Source of the DNA: Xenophilus sp. E41
GTDB lineage: Bacteria > Pseudomonadota > Gammaproteobacteria > Burkholderiales > Burkholderiaceae_C
Direction: 5' to 3'
Assembly (NCBI RefSeq): GCF_003671765.1
Contig: NZ_QPIB01000009.1
Span: 1-64,000 of the forward strand
Length of the DNA: 64,000 nucleotides
Of this stretch, positions 45,967-54,365 are shown piece after piece; the stretch's first letter is position 1, and each line of letters opens with the position of its first letter. A program made the position numbers and the translations under genes. The notes below the pieces were generated by a model. That model was not told the origin of the DNA. It was given only the letters and a program-made list of their open reading frames with translations, and ran no database searches.

Positions 45967-46773
45967 TCAGGTGCCGAAGTCGCGCGCCGCGGATGGCTGG
46001 GCGAGGGCCTGCACGCCCCGCAGCACGTCGCCCACCACGATCACCGAGGGGCTGCCCAGGCCGGAGGCGGCAAGGTCCGCATCCAGCGCGCCCAGCGTGC
46101 TCAGCAGTTGCTGCTGGTGCGCCAGCGTGGCGTGCTGCACCACCGCGACCGGCGTCGACGCCGGCAGGCCGCCGTCGAGCAGGGCGGTGCGGATGTGCGC
46201 GGCGCCAGCCACGCCCATGTAGACCACCAGCGTCAGCCGGGCATCGCGGGCCGCGGCGGCGAGCTGGCGCCAGTCGGTCGCGTCGTGGCGGGCCCGCTCA
46301 CCGGCCTTGGCGTGGCCGGTGACGAACACCACGCCCTGCGCATGGTCACGATGCGTCAGCGGCACGCCCAGCGCCGTCACCGCGGCCAGGCCGGCGGTGA
46401 TGCCGTTGACCACCCGGCATTCGATGCCGGCCTCGCGCAGGTGCTCCACCTCCTCGCCGCCGCGGCCGAAGATGAAGGGGTCGCCGCCCTTGAGGCGCAC
46501 CACGTGCTCGCCCTCGCGCACGGCGGTGATCATCAGCTTCTCGATGAAGGCCTGCGGCGTGCTCTTGCATCCGCCGCGCTTGCCCACGTGCACGATGCGC
46601 GCGCCGGGGCGTGCCCAGGCCAGGATCTCGTCGTTGACCAGGTCATCGACGAACAGCACGGTGGACGCCTGGATGGCCTTGACCGCTTTCAGGGTGAGCA
46701 GTTCGGGATCGCCGGGGCCGGCGCCGACGAGGGTGCAGGTGCCCAGGGGCAGGGGGGCGTGGTGCGTGGTCAT
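45967..46773 (-). CDS. cobA: Uroporphyrinogen-III C-methyltransferase (SUMT)
   Basis: This 268-residue SAM-dependent enzyme methylates uroporphyrinogen III twice to precorrin-2, the first step to sirohaem and cobalamin. Signatures are LVGAGPGDPELLTLKA at residue 15, the KRGGCKS loop, RLKGGDPFIFGRGGEE near residue 93 and GITAGLAAVTALGVPLTHRD. It lacks the CysG oxidase/ferrochelatase domain, so precorrin-2 must be completed by another protein. It is the last gene of the nitrate-assimilation operon, overlapping ybiB by 4 nt, consistent with sirohaem supply for nitrite reductase. Confidence 0.92.
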   Translation of the reverse strand: MTTHHAPLPLGTCTLVGAGPGDPELLTLKAVKAIQASTVLFVDDLVNDEILAWARPGARIVHVGKRGGCKSTPQAFIEKLMITAVREGEHVVRLKGGDPFIFGRGGEEVEHLREAGIECRVVNGITAGLAAVTALGVPLTHRDHAQGVVFVTGHAKAGERARHDATDWRQLAAAARDARLTLVVYMGVAGAAHIRTALLDGGLPASTPVAVVQHATLAHQQQLLSTLGALDADLAASGLGSPSVIVVGDVLRGVQALAQPSAARDFGT

Positions 46774-47678
46774 GCGAGGCTCGCGAGATGGACGATGTGC
46801 CGCACCTGGGCGGCGATGGGTTCGGGCACCGGCAGCGCACCGGCCAGCACGCGCCGCGTGTAGTCGGCGGTGGTTTCGACGTCGATGGCCGCGGGCAGGC
46901 CCGGCACCTCGGCCTGCGTGCCGGGCGCCTGGGCCTGCAGCACGCAGGGCGCGCCGCGCACGAAGCCGTCGATCTGCGGCGTGCGGCGCGGGTCGCTCAC
47001 CACCTCGCCCTCGAGCCCGCGCGAGAGCAGGGCGGTCATGCCCAGCAGTTCGAACAGCTCGGTCATCACGGTGGCGAAGGCCGGGTGCGTGTAGCTGCCC
47101 ACGATCACCTGCGGGCCGTCGACCGGCTGCATGAGCTTGACCACGCTGTGCCCTGCGTTGCGCAGGCCGACGACGCGGCGCACGTCGAGCAGGCGCTTGA
47201 GGCCCTGATTCAGCAGCGCCGTCTCGACCACGACCACCTCGCCGTTTGCTATTTTTTTGATAGCCGCCTGTGCAGGCACATCAAGGGCTGCGAGCACATT
47301 CGACGCCGGAACGCGGCTGGATTCGGTGGCGCTGCCGTGCACCAGCACCGGCAGCCCTTCGCGCGCCAGCAGCAGTGCCAGCAGAGGCGTGAGCACCGGC
47401 AGCTTGCGCGCGCCGTTGTAGCTGGGCAGCACGACCACGGGCCGGTCGCTGGCGGGCAGTCGGGCCAGGCGCGCATGCGTGGCGTCGAGGAAGCCCGCCA
47501 TCTCCTGCGTGGTCTCGCCCTTCACCCGCATGGCCAGGCAGAAGGCGCCCACCTCCAGGTCGGTGACCTGGCCGTCGAGGACCTGGCCGAAGAGGTCGGC
47601 CGCCTGCTCGCGCGCGAGCGGCTTGGCGCCGCGTGCGCCGCGGCCGATGTCCTTGATGTAATGCGCGATGCTGCCCAT
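46770..47678 (-). CDS. ybiB: YbiB family protein (TrpD2-like nucleic-acid-binding)
   Basis: This 302-residue protein is homologous to anthranilate phosphoribosyltransferase but belongs to the YbiB/TrpD2 group, reported to bind nucleic acid rather than catalyse tryptophan synthesis. Family features are HYIKDIGRGARGAKPL at the N-terminus, VLPSYNGARKLPVLTPL and LLDVRRVVGLRNAGHSVVKL. The start MGSIAHYIK at 47678 aligns with the usual YbiB N-terminus; an ATG 27 codons upstream is possible. It overlaps cobA by 4 nt and follows nasA by 102 nt. The 49-bp repeat copy C lies inside it, encoding about residues 128-144. Confidence 0.85.
   Translation of the reverse strand: MGSIAHYIKDIGRGARGAKPLAREQAADLFGQVLDGQVTDLEVGAFCLAMRVKGETTQEMAGFLDATHARLARLPASDRPVVVLPSYNGARKLPVLTPLLALLLAREGLPVLVHGSATESSRVPASNVLAALDVPAQAAIKKIANGEVVVVETALLNQGLKRLLDVRRVVGLRNAGHSVVKLMQPVDGPQVIVGSYTHPAFATVMTELFELLGMTALLSRGLEGEVVSDPRRTPQIDGFVRGAPCVLQAQAPGTQAEVPGLPAAIDVETTADYTRRVLAGALPVPEPIAAQVRHIVHLASLA
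47248..47296 (+). repeat. 49-bp dispersed repeat, copy C (inside ybiB)
   Basis: The head is GCTAT-TTTTTTG-ATAGC and the tail aligns without gaps to copies A, B and D, sharing GCA-GC and GGGCTGC positions. It is antisense to ybiB and keeps the frame open (protein segment AAIKKIAN). Confidence 0.65.
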
Positions 47679-47780
47679 GGGGGTGCCGATTGTCCCGCAG
47701 GCCTTATGCCCGTTCGCGGGGTCGCTTATGCCGTCCGGCGGGGGAATGCGGGCATTCATGGCGCTGCCGTCCAGAGCTTC

Positions 47781-50615
47781 TCAGGCCGCCTCGGGCAGGG
47801 ACGCCGGCACGAGGCGCACCATGCGCTGCAGCTCGGGCACGCAGGAGCCGCAGTTGGTGCCGCACTGGAGCGCGCCCTGCAGCTGCGCAAGCCGCGCCGC
47901 GTCGCTGCCGGCGCAGCGCGCCAGCGTGCCGGCGATGGCGGTCTCGCTCACGCCGAAGCAGCTGCACACCGTCTTGCCGCGCGCCGCGACCGCGACCGGC
48001 GCCGTGGGCTGGAAGGACAGCAGCTGCCGGCCGAAGTCCTGGGCCGGCAACTGGTCCTGCAGCAGGGCCTTGATCCACGCCTCGGCGCGCGTGTCGCCGG
48101 CCAACAGCAGGCCCACCACGTGGGCCGCGTCGCCGGCTGCCTGCCCGCGCTGCAGGCGCACCGCGCGGCGCTGCTGGCGCGCGGGGTCGGCGTACCGCAG
48201 GGTGTCGCCCTCGCCCAGACCCAGCAGGCGCTCGATCTCGGCCAGCACCGCGTCTGGCGGCGCCTGGTGCGCCGCGGCCCGCAGCAGCACGCCGGTGGGC
48301 TGCGCCGCACCGTCCTTCAGCGCGCCTGGCGCGCCGAAGGGGACGCAACTGAAGAAGGGCAGCGACTCGACCTGTGCACGCAGCGCCTCGCGCGCCGCCA
48401 GTGCCTGCCCGGTTGGCAGCCAGGCCATGCCCAGCATCGTCCAGCGCAGCTCGGCGCGGGCGATGCGCACGGCCGTGTGCTTGAGCTCGGGCTGCTTGGA
48501 GACGGGGCAGTGCTCGGGCGTGGTGAGGCCGTTGACGCCGGCCATCGGCCTGCCGTCGCTGCCGCGGCCGCGGCCGCCGATGAACTCGGGGCCCCAGTGC
48601 ATGGCCATGAAGGCCTGCGAGGGCGCCAATTCGGTGCTGGCGGCCACCGGCACCACCAGGCGGCCGTGGCGTGAAGTGATCTCGACCAGTTCGCCTTCCG
48701 CGTAGCCGCGCCGCGCCAGGTCCTGCGGGTGCATCTGCAGCACCGGTTCGGGCACGTGGCCGAAGAGGCGCCCCAGCGTGCCGGTGCGGCTCATGCCGTG
48801 CCATTGGTCGCGCAGCCGGCCCGTGTTGAGCGAGAAGGGGTACCGGTCCTCGCGCGGCTCAGCCACCGGGCGGTAAGGCGTCGCGGCGAAGCGGGCGCGG
48901 CCGTCGGGGGTGGGGAACAGCCCGTCTTCGTAGAGCCGTGCGCGGCCCTCGCTGGCGTGTTCCGGCCGGGGCCACTGCTGCGGCGCGGCTTCGAGCAGGC
49001 CGTAGCTCAGGCCGGTGATATCCAGGTCGCGCCCGCGCGTCGACTCGCGGTGCTCGTTCCACACCTGCTCGGGGTGCTCGTAGGGGAAGAGCGTGCCGGT
49101 GCCCAGCGCGCGCCGTGGGAGCCGCGCCTCGAGCCGCCGCGCGAAGTCGACGCCGATGGCCCAGTCGTGCCGTGCCGCGCCGGCCGCCGGCACGGCTGCG
49201 CGCACGCGCGAGATGCGGCGCTCGCTGTTGGTCACGGTGCCTTCCTTCTCGCCCCAGGTGGTCGCGGGCAGCAGCAGGTCGGCGAAGGCGCAGGTGGCGG
49301 TGGTCGCGAAGGCCTCCTGCACGACCACGAACTCGGCGCGCTCGAGCGCACGGCGCACCGTCGCCTGGTCGGGCATCGACTGGGCGGGGTTGGTGCAGGC
49401 GATCCACAGCGCCTTGATCTCGCCGTCGGCGGCGGCGCGGAACATCTCGATCGCGCTCCTGCCGGGCACGGCAGGGATGTCCGCCACGCCCCACGTCGCC
49501 GCCACCTCGGCGCGGTGCGCGGCATTCGCCATGTCGCGGTGCGCGGGCAGCAGGTTCGACAGGCCGCCCACCTCGCGCCCGCCCATCGCATTGGGCTGGC
49601 CGGTGAGCGAGAAGGGCCCCGCGCCGGGGCGGCCGATGTGCCCGGTCGCCAAGTGCAGGTTGATGAGCGCTGCGTTCTTCGCCGTGCCGCTGGAGGACTG
49701 GTTCAGCCCCATGCAGTACAGGCTCAGCGTGGCGGGCGAGGCGGCGAAGAGGCGCGTGGCCTGCAGCAGGTCGTCCACCGTGATGCCGCAGGTCCGCGCG
49801 ACTGTCTCGGGCGTGCAGTCCGCGACGAGGGCGGCCAGGGCCTCGAAGCCGGTGGTGTGCGCGGCGATGTAGCCCGGATTCGTCCAGCCCTCGCGCAGCA
49901 TCAGGTGCAGCATGCCGTGGAAGAGCATCACGTCGGTGCCCGGCTGCAGCGGCAGGTGCAGGTCGGCGATCTCGCAGGTGTCGGTGCGGCGCGGGTCGGC
50001 GACCACGATCCGCATCGCCGGGTTGGCGCGCTTCGCTTCCTCAATGCGGCGGAACAGGATGGGATGCGCCCAGGCCGTGTTGCTGCCGACGATGAAGAGG
50101 CAGTCGGCATGCTTCACGTCGTCGTAGCAGGCCGGCGGCGCGTCGGCGCCCAGCGTCTGCTTGTAGCCGGCCACCGCGCTGCTCATGCACAGCCGCGAGT
50201 TGGTGTCGAGGTTGTTGGTGCCGATGAGGCCCTTGGCCAGCTTGTTGAAGACGTAGTAGTCCTCGGTCAGCAGCTGGCCCGAGAGATAGAAGCCGACCGC
50301 GTCGGGGCCGTGCGTGCGGATGATCCCGGCGAAGCGGTCCGCGGCGTGGTCCAGCGCCTCGTCCCAGCCGATCGGCGTCGGCGCGGTGCCGCGCGTGCTG
50401 CGCTGCATCGGCTGCAGCAGGCGCGTCTGGCGCGTGACCTCGGCCGAGGCCGTGAGGTGCAGCGTCGAGCCCTTGGTGCACAGCCGTCCGAAGTTTGCCG
50501 GGTGCTCGGGGTCGCCGCGCACGCCGGTGATCTGGGCGCCCTGCGATTCGATGACCACGCCACATCCGACCCCGCAATAGGGGCAGGTAGAGCGGGTTTC
50601 GTTGGTGTTCGCCAT
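47781..50615 (-). CDS. nasA: Assimilatory nitrate reductase catalytic subunit
   Basis: This 944-residue cytoplasmic molybdoenzyme reduces nitrate to nitrite. The N-terminal [4Fe-4S] motif is CPYCGVGCG with a fourth Cys in GRLCTKGS; molybdopterin-binding signatures include YLSGQLLTEDYYVFNKLAKG, SRLCMSSAVAGY and GLNQSSSGTAKNAALINLHL. A molydopterin dinucleotide-binding domain spans about 600-740. The C-terminus carries a BFD-like [2Fe-2S] domain with CSCFGVS and CGTNCGSC, as in NasA proteins that take electrons from a flavoprotein. It lies 8 nt after the NirB-like flavoprotein. The ATG at 50615 begins the first cluster domain; an ATG seven codons upstream would overlap the flavoprotein gene. 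Confidence 0.94.
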   Translation of the reverse strand: MANTNETRSTCPYCGVGCGVVIESQGAQITGVRGDPEHPANFGRLCTKGSTLHLTASAEVTRQTRLLQPMQRSTRGTAPTPIGWDEALDHAADRFAGIIRTHGPDAVGFYLSGQLLTEDYYVFNKLAKGLIGTNNLDTNSRLCMSSAVAGYKQTLGADAPPACYDDVKHADCLFIVGSNTAWAHPILFRRIEEAKRANPAMRIVVADPRRTDTCEIADLHLPLQPGTDVMLFHGMLHLMLREGWTNPGYIAAHTTGFEALAALVADCTPETVARTCGITVDDLLQATRLFAASPATLSLYCMGLNQSSSGTAKNAALINLHLATGHIGRPGAGPFSLTGQPNAMGGREVGGLSNLLPAHRDMANAAHRAEVAATWGVADIPAVPGRSAIEMFRAAADGEIKALWIACTNPAQSMPDQATVRRALERAEFVVVQEAFATTATCAFADLLLPATTWGEKEGTVTNSERRISRVRAAVPAAGAARHDWAIGVDFARRLEARLPRRALGTGTLFPYEHPEQVWNEHRESTRGRDLDITGLSYGLLEAAPQQWPRPEHASEGRARLYEDGLFPTPDGRARFAATPYRPVAEPREDRYPFSLNTGRLRDQWHGMSRTGTLGRLFGHVPEPVLQMHPQDLARRGYAEGELVEITSRHGRLVVPVAASTELAPSQAFMAMHWGPEFIGGRGRGSDGRPMAGVNGLTTPEHCPVSKQPELKHTAVRIARAELRWTMLGMAWLPTGQALAAREALRAQVESLPFFSCVPFGAPGALKDGAAQPTGVLLRAAAHQAPPDAVLAEIERLLGLGEGDTLRYADPARQQRRAVRLQRGQAAGDAAHVVGLLLAGDTRAEAWIKALLQDQLPAQDFGRQLLSFQPTAPVAVAARGKTVCSCFGVSETAIAGTLARCAGSDAARLAQLQGALQCGTNCGSCVPELQRMVRLVPASLPEAA

Positions 50616-50623
50616 GGCCAGAA

Positions 50624-51940
50624 TCACGTTTCGCATTCGGCCGCCAGCGCACGTAGCGCCTGGGCTCGCGCCAAACTCGTCACAGTCGTTACGATCTCCG
50701 CCACGGGTGCAGCCGGCGGCGCCGGCGGGCCGAACATGAGCTGGTCGCGCAGATCCGCCACGTTGCGGCGCTCGCGCATCAGGTCCAGGTACCAGCTGCC
50801 TTCGGCGGCATCGCCATACAGGCACACGCCCACCAGCCGGTCGTCCTGGAGCACCAGCTTGCGGTAGATGCCGCCGGCCGGATCGCGCAGCACGATCGTC
50901 TCGCTGCCTTCACCGCCCATGAAGTCGCCAGCCGAGAACAGTTCGATGCCCGTCACCTTCAGCCGCAGCGGCGTGAGCGAGCCGCCGTAGCGGCCGATGC
51001 CCATCTGCGCCAGGTGGGTGGCCGCGACGCGGCCCTGCTCGTAGAGCGGCGCGACCAGGCCGTAGGCGATGCCGCGGTGCTGCGCGCATTCGCCCACGGC
51101 GTAGATGCGTGGATCGGTCACGGTCTGCAGCGTGTCGTCGACCACGACGCCGCGTTCGCAGTGCAGGCGCATCTGCTTCGCCAGCGCCACGTTGGGACGG
51201 ATGCCCACGGCCATCACCACGAGGTCGGCGTGGACCTCACTGCCATCGCTGAAGCGCACGGCCCGCACTCGGCCGCCGCCGTCGCCCTGCAGCGATTCGG
51301 TGTGCGTGCGCAGCCGAAAGGCGATGCCCCGCCCCTCCAGCGCACGCTGCAGCAGCGCGCCGGCCTCGGCATCGAGCTGCTTGTCCATGGGCCAGGCGTT
51401 GGTGTGCACCACCGTCACCTGCATGCCGCGCTGCGCGAGGCCGTTGGCGGCCTCGAGCCCGAGCACGCCACCACCGATCACGACCGCGCGGCGCTGCGTG
51501 CGGGCGGCCGCGATCATGGCCTCGGTGTCGGCGATGTCGCGGTAGGCGATCACGCCCTGCAGGTCGGCCCCCGGCACGGGCAGCATGAAGGGGCTGGAGC
51601 CGGTGGCCAGCAGCAGGCGGTCGTAGGCCGCCTCGACGACGCGGCCGTCGTCAGCCTCGGCCCGCACCGTGCGGCGGGTGCGGTCCACCGCGCGCACGCG
51701 GCAGCCCGTGTGCAGCGTGATGCCGTGCCGCACGTACCAGTCCCGCGGGTGCAGCACGATCTGCTCGATCGTCTTCTCGCCCGCCAGCACCGGCGACAGC
51801 AGGATGCGGTTGTAGTTGGGGTGCGGCTCGGCGCCGAAGACGGTGATCTCGTACAGCCCGGGCGCGAGGCGCAGAAGCTCCTCGACCGTGCGCATGCCGG
51901 CCATGCCGTTGCCGACGACGACGAGCTTCATCTTGCGCAT
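50624..51940 (-). CDS. NirB-like FAD/NAD(P)H oxidoreductase (NasA electron donor)
   Basis: This 438-residue flavoprotein corresponds to the N-terminal half of NirB. It has the FAD motif VVVGNGMAGMRTVEELLRL at residue 6, the NAD motif VVIGGGVLGLEAANGLA near residue 150 and the second FAD motif DPRIYAVGECAQHRG. It ends in a hydrophobic tail without the [4Fe-4S]-sirohaem nitrite-reductase domains of full NirB. It therefore most likely passes electrons from NAD(P)H to the [2Fe-2S] domain of NasA. The gene is sandwiched between globin and nasA in the nitrate operon. Start at 51940 or three codons later. Confidence 0.87.
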   Translation of the reverse strand: MRKMKLVVVGNGMAGMRTVEELLRLAPGLYEITVFGAEPHPNYNRILLSPVLAGEKTIEQIVLHPRDWYVRHGITLHTGCRVRAVDRTRRTVRAEADDGRVVEAAYDRLLLATGSSPFMLPVPGADLQGVIAYRDIADTEAMIAAARTQRRAVVIGGGVLGLEAANGLAQRGMQVTVVHTNAWPMDKQLDAEAGALLQRALEGRGIAFRLRTHTESLQGDGGGRVRAVRFSDGSEVHADLVVMAVGIRPNVALAKQMRLHCERGVVVDDTLQTVTDPRIYAVGECAQHRGIAYGLVAPLYEQGRVAATHLAQMGIGRYGGSLTPLRLKVTGIELFSAGDFMGGEGSETIVLRDPAGGIYRKLVLQDDRLVGVCLYGDAAEGSWYLDLMRERRNVADLRDQLMFGPPAPPAAPVAEIVTTVTSLARAQALRALAAECET

Positions 51941-51971
51941 GGCGGGCGTGCAGCGGGTGGTGCGGACGCGT

Positions 51972-52400
51972 TCAGGGCGCAGTGGGCGTCGAGGCCTGCT
52001 GCTGCGCTTCGATCATCACGCCGGACAGCAGCGCATAGGCCTCGCTCCACGCCGCCTTCACGTCGGGGGTGAAGGCGGGGCCGAGGCCGCGCTCCAGCGT
52101 GTCGAGCAGCGCCTGCCCGACCACCGGGTAATGCGCCGGCTCGGCGCCATAGGCCACATGCCGCTGCCCGAGCTTCTGCGCGGCCGGCACGATGGTCTCG
52201 AGCCGCGTGAGGCCGTTGACCACCATCGCGAGCATGGCCATGAGCTTGCGGCCCTGTTCGGCCATGTCGCCGGTGAAGAGCGGCCGCACCTGCGGCGCGA
52301 GTTCGAACAGCCGCGCGTAGAAGATCTCCGCCGCCTGCGGCGCAATGGGCGCCACCTGCGCGAAGCTTTGCTGGACCAGGGTGATCTGCTGCGGGGTCAT
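51972..52400 (-). CDS. Bacterial haemoglobin (single-domain globin)
   Basis: This 142-residue protein is a single-domain globin of the Vitreoscilla haemoglobin/flavohaemoglobin class without the reductase domain. The proximal haem histidine is in GQRHVAYGAEPAHYPVVGQALL (residues split after position 100), and helices A-C contain PIAPQAAEIFYARLFELAPQ. Such globins bind O2 and NO; in a nitrate operon a role in nitric-oxide detoxification or in protecting the reductase is plausible. It lies between nrtD and the flavoprotein, with gaps of about 41 and 31 nt. Confidence 0.88.
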   Translation of the reverse strand: MTPQQITLVQQSFAQVAPIAPQAAEIFYARLFELAPQVRPLFTGDMAEQGRKLMAMLAMVVNGLTRLETIVPAAQKLGQRHVAYGAEPAHYPVVGQALLDTLERGLGPAFTPDVKAAWSEAYALLSGVMIEAQQQASTPTAP

Positions 52401-52441
52401 GGGGCCTCCGGATCGGGGGGTGAGGAGGGGGCGCGGCGCGC

Positions 52442-53248
52442 TCAGGCCGCCTGCTTCTCGACGTGCGCCTGGCGCGTGTAGAGGAAGTCGATCACGGCCT
52501 TGCGGTAGTGCACGTAGTCGCGGTCCTCGGCCAGCTCCACGCGGTTGCGCGGGCGCGGCAGGTCCACGCGCAGCACCTCGCCGATGGTGGCGGCCGGGCC
52601 GTTGGTCATCATCACGATCTTGTCCGAGAGCAGCACCGCCTCGTCCACGTCGTGCGTGACCATCACGACGGTGCTCTGGGTCTTCTGCACGATGGCGAGC
52701 AGCTCGTCCTGCAGCTTGGCGCGCGTGAGCGCATCCAGCGCGCCGAAGGGCTCGTCCATCAGCAGCACCTTGGGCTCCATCGCCAGCGCACGGGCGATGC
52801 CCACGCGCTGCTTCATGCCGCCCGAAATCTCGCCGGGGCGCTTGTGCGTGGCGTGCGTGAGGCCCACCAGCGCCAGCGCCTCGTCGGTGCGCTGCTTGAG
52901 CTGCGCCTTGCTCTCGCTGCCACTGAAAACGCGCTCGACGCCCAGGTAGATGTTCTCGAAGCAGGTCAGCCACGGCAGCAGCGAATGGTTCTGGAACACC
53001 ACTGCGCGTTCCGGACCGGGGCCGGCGATCTCCTTGTTGGCGCACAGCAGCACGCCCTGCGTGGGCCGGGTCAGGCCGGCGATCAGGTTCAGCAGCGTGC
53101 TCTTGCCGCAGCCCGAGTGGCCGATCAGCGCCACGAATTCGCCCTTGGCCACGTCGAGGTCGATGTCGCGCAGCGCGACGAAGCGACCCTTGGGCGTCTT
53201 GAACGCCTGCTCGACGTTCTGGATCTGGATGTACTTGGAATCGGTCAT
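52442..53248 (-). CDS. nrtD: Nitrate/nitrite ABC transporter ATP-binding protein
   Basis: This 268-residue ATPase has Walker A GHSGCGKST at residue 45, Q-loop FQNHSLLPW, signature ISGGMKQR, Walker B LLMDEPF and the switch histidine in MVTHDVDE. The N-terminus and length match NrtD/NasD-type ATPases of nitrate importers. It energises NrtB with NrtA. A 122-bp palindromic element fills the 148-bp gap to nrtB. The start begins MTDSKYIQIQNVEQAF. Confidence 0.9.
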   Translation of the reverse strand: MTDSKYIQIQNVEQAFKTPKGRFVALRDIDLDVAKGEFVALIGHSGCGKSTLLNLIAGLTRPTQGVLLCANKEIAGPGPERAVVFQNHSLLPWLTCFENIYLGVERVFSGSESKAQLKQRTDEALALVGLTHATHKRPGEISGGMKQRVGIARALAMEPKVLLMDEPFGALDALTRAKLQDELLAIVQKTQSTVVMVTHDVDEAVLLSDKIVMMTNGPAATIGEVLRVDLPRPRNRVELAEDRDYVHYRKAVIDFLYTRQAHVEKQAA

Positions 53249-53268
53249 GGTGTGCGTGCTCCTGAAAT

Positions 53269-53390
53269 ACGGGAACCGAACGCGAAGGGCGCGAAGGTTT
53301 CGCGAAGGTCGCGAAAAGACAGAAGAAATCTTGGGGTTTCCTTTCGCGTTCTTCGCGAAACCTTCGCGACCTTCGCGTACGGAAGCCCGT
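53269..53390. repeat. 122-bp palindromic repeat element, copy 2 (in nrtB-nrtD gap)
   Basis: The length and layout match the element at 10209-10330. Both contain CCGAACGC near the left end, AGACAGAAGA in the centre and complementary repeat units on the right. Here the units are CGCGAAGG and CCTTCGCG instead of CGCAGAGG and CCTCTGCG. The two arms pair imperfectly; the inner stem begins GGTTTCGCGAAG. Confidence 0.8.
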
Positions 53391-53396
53391 GTTCTT

Positions 53397-54329
53397 TCAG
53401 GACTTCACTTCCTCGAACGTGAAGGCCGATGCGAGCTTGATCAGTGCGTACTCGAGCACGAGGCCGACGATGCCGATGACGAAGATCGCGATGATGATGT
53501 TCTTGACGTTGAGGTTGTTCCACTCGTCCCACACCCAGAAGCCGATGCCCACGCCGCCGGTCAGCATCTCGGCCGCGACGATCACCAGCCAGGCGGTGCC
53601 GACGGCCAGGCGCACGCCGGTGAGCATGTAGGGCAGCACGGCGGGGAAGAGGATCTTGGTGACGATCTTCCATTCGGACAGGTTGAGCACGCGCGCCACG
53701 TTCATGTAGTCGCTGGGCACGCGCTGCACGCCGACCGCGGTGTTGATGACCATGGGCCAGATCGAGCAGATGAAGATGGTCCAGATGGCGGCCGGGTTGG
53801 CGCCCTTGAAGACCAGCAGGCCGATCGGCAGCCAGGCCAGCGGCGAGACCGGCCGCAGCAGGCTGATGAGCGGGTTGAACATGCGCGACAGGAACGAGAA
53901 GCGCCCGATCGCGAAGCCCGCCGGAATGCCCACCAGCGCCGCCAGGCCGAAGCCCAGCGCCACGCGCTTGAGCGAGGACAGCACGTTCCAGCCCACGCCC
54001 TGGTCGTTCGGGCCGTTGCTGTAGAACGGGTCGCTGAACACCGTCACCGCCTGCTTCCAGGTCTCGGCCGGGCCGGGGAAGGATCCGCCGCTCTGCAGCG
54101 ACACGGCCTCCCAGATCAGCAGCAGCAGGCCGAAGCCCATGGCCGGCGGCAGCACGCGCAGCCAGAGGCCGCTGAAGTCCCGCGTCGCCTTCTGCACGGG
54201 GGCGGCGGCCGGGGCGGTGGGCAGGGCCGCCGGGGGCACGGCCTTGAGCGAAGGCTTGGCCGGTGTGGCGGCAGGCATGTCGGTGCGGGTGTCCGCATCG
54301 AGCGGCAGGTGGAAGACGGCGGCGACCAT
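53397..54329 (-). CDS. nrtB: Nitrate ABC transporter permease
   Basis: This 310-residue inner-membrane permease has an Ala/Pro-rich cytoplasmic N-terminus of about 55 residues, then about six membrane segments and the EAA-type loop with ARVLNLSEWKIVTKILFPAV. The segment GFWVWDEWNNLNVKNIIIAI near the C-terminus is typical of NrtB. It forms the channel of the nitrate importer with NrtA and NrtD. It follows nrtA by 36 nt. A shorter start at an internal Met (MPAATPAKP) is possible. Confidence 0.9.
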   Translation of the reverse strand: MVAAVFHLPLDADTRTDMPAATPAKPSLKAVPPAALPTAPAAAPVQKATRDFSGLWLRVLPPAMGFGLLLLIWEAVSLQSGGSFPGPAETWKQAVTVFSDPFYSNGPNDQGVGWNVLSSLKRVALGFGLAALVGIPAGFAIGRFSFLSRMFNPLISLLRPVSPLAWLPIGLLVFKGANPAAIWTIFICSIWPMVINTAVGVQRVPSDYMNVARVLNLSEWKIVTKILFPAVLPYMLTGVRLAVGTAWLVIVAAEMLTGGVGIGFWVWDEWNNLNVKNIIIAIFVIGIVGLVLEYALIKLASAFTFEEVKS

Positions 54330-54365
54330 GGCGGGCTCCGTGAGGGTTGAGTGGGAAGAGGGCGT

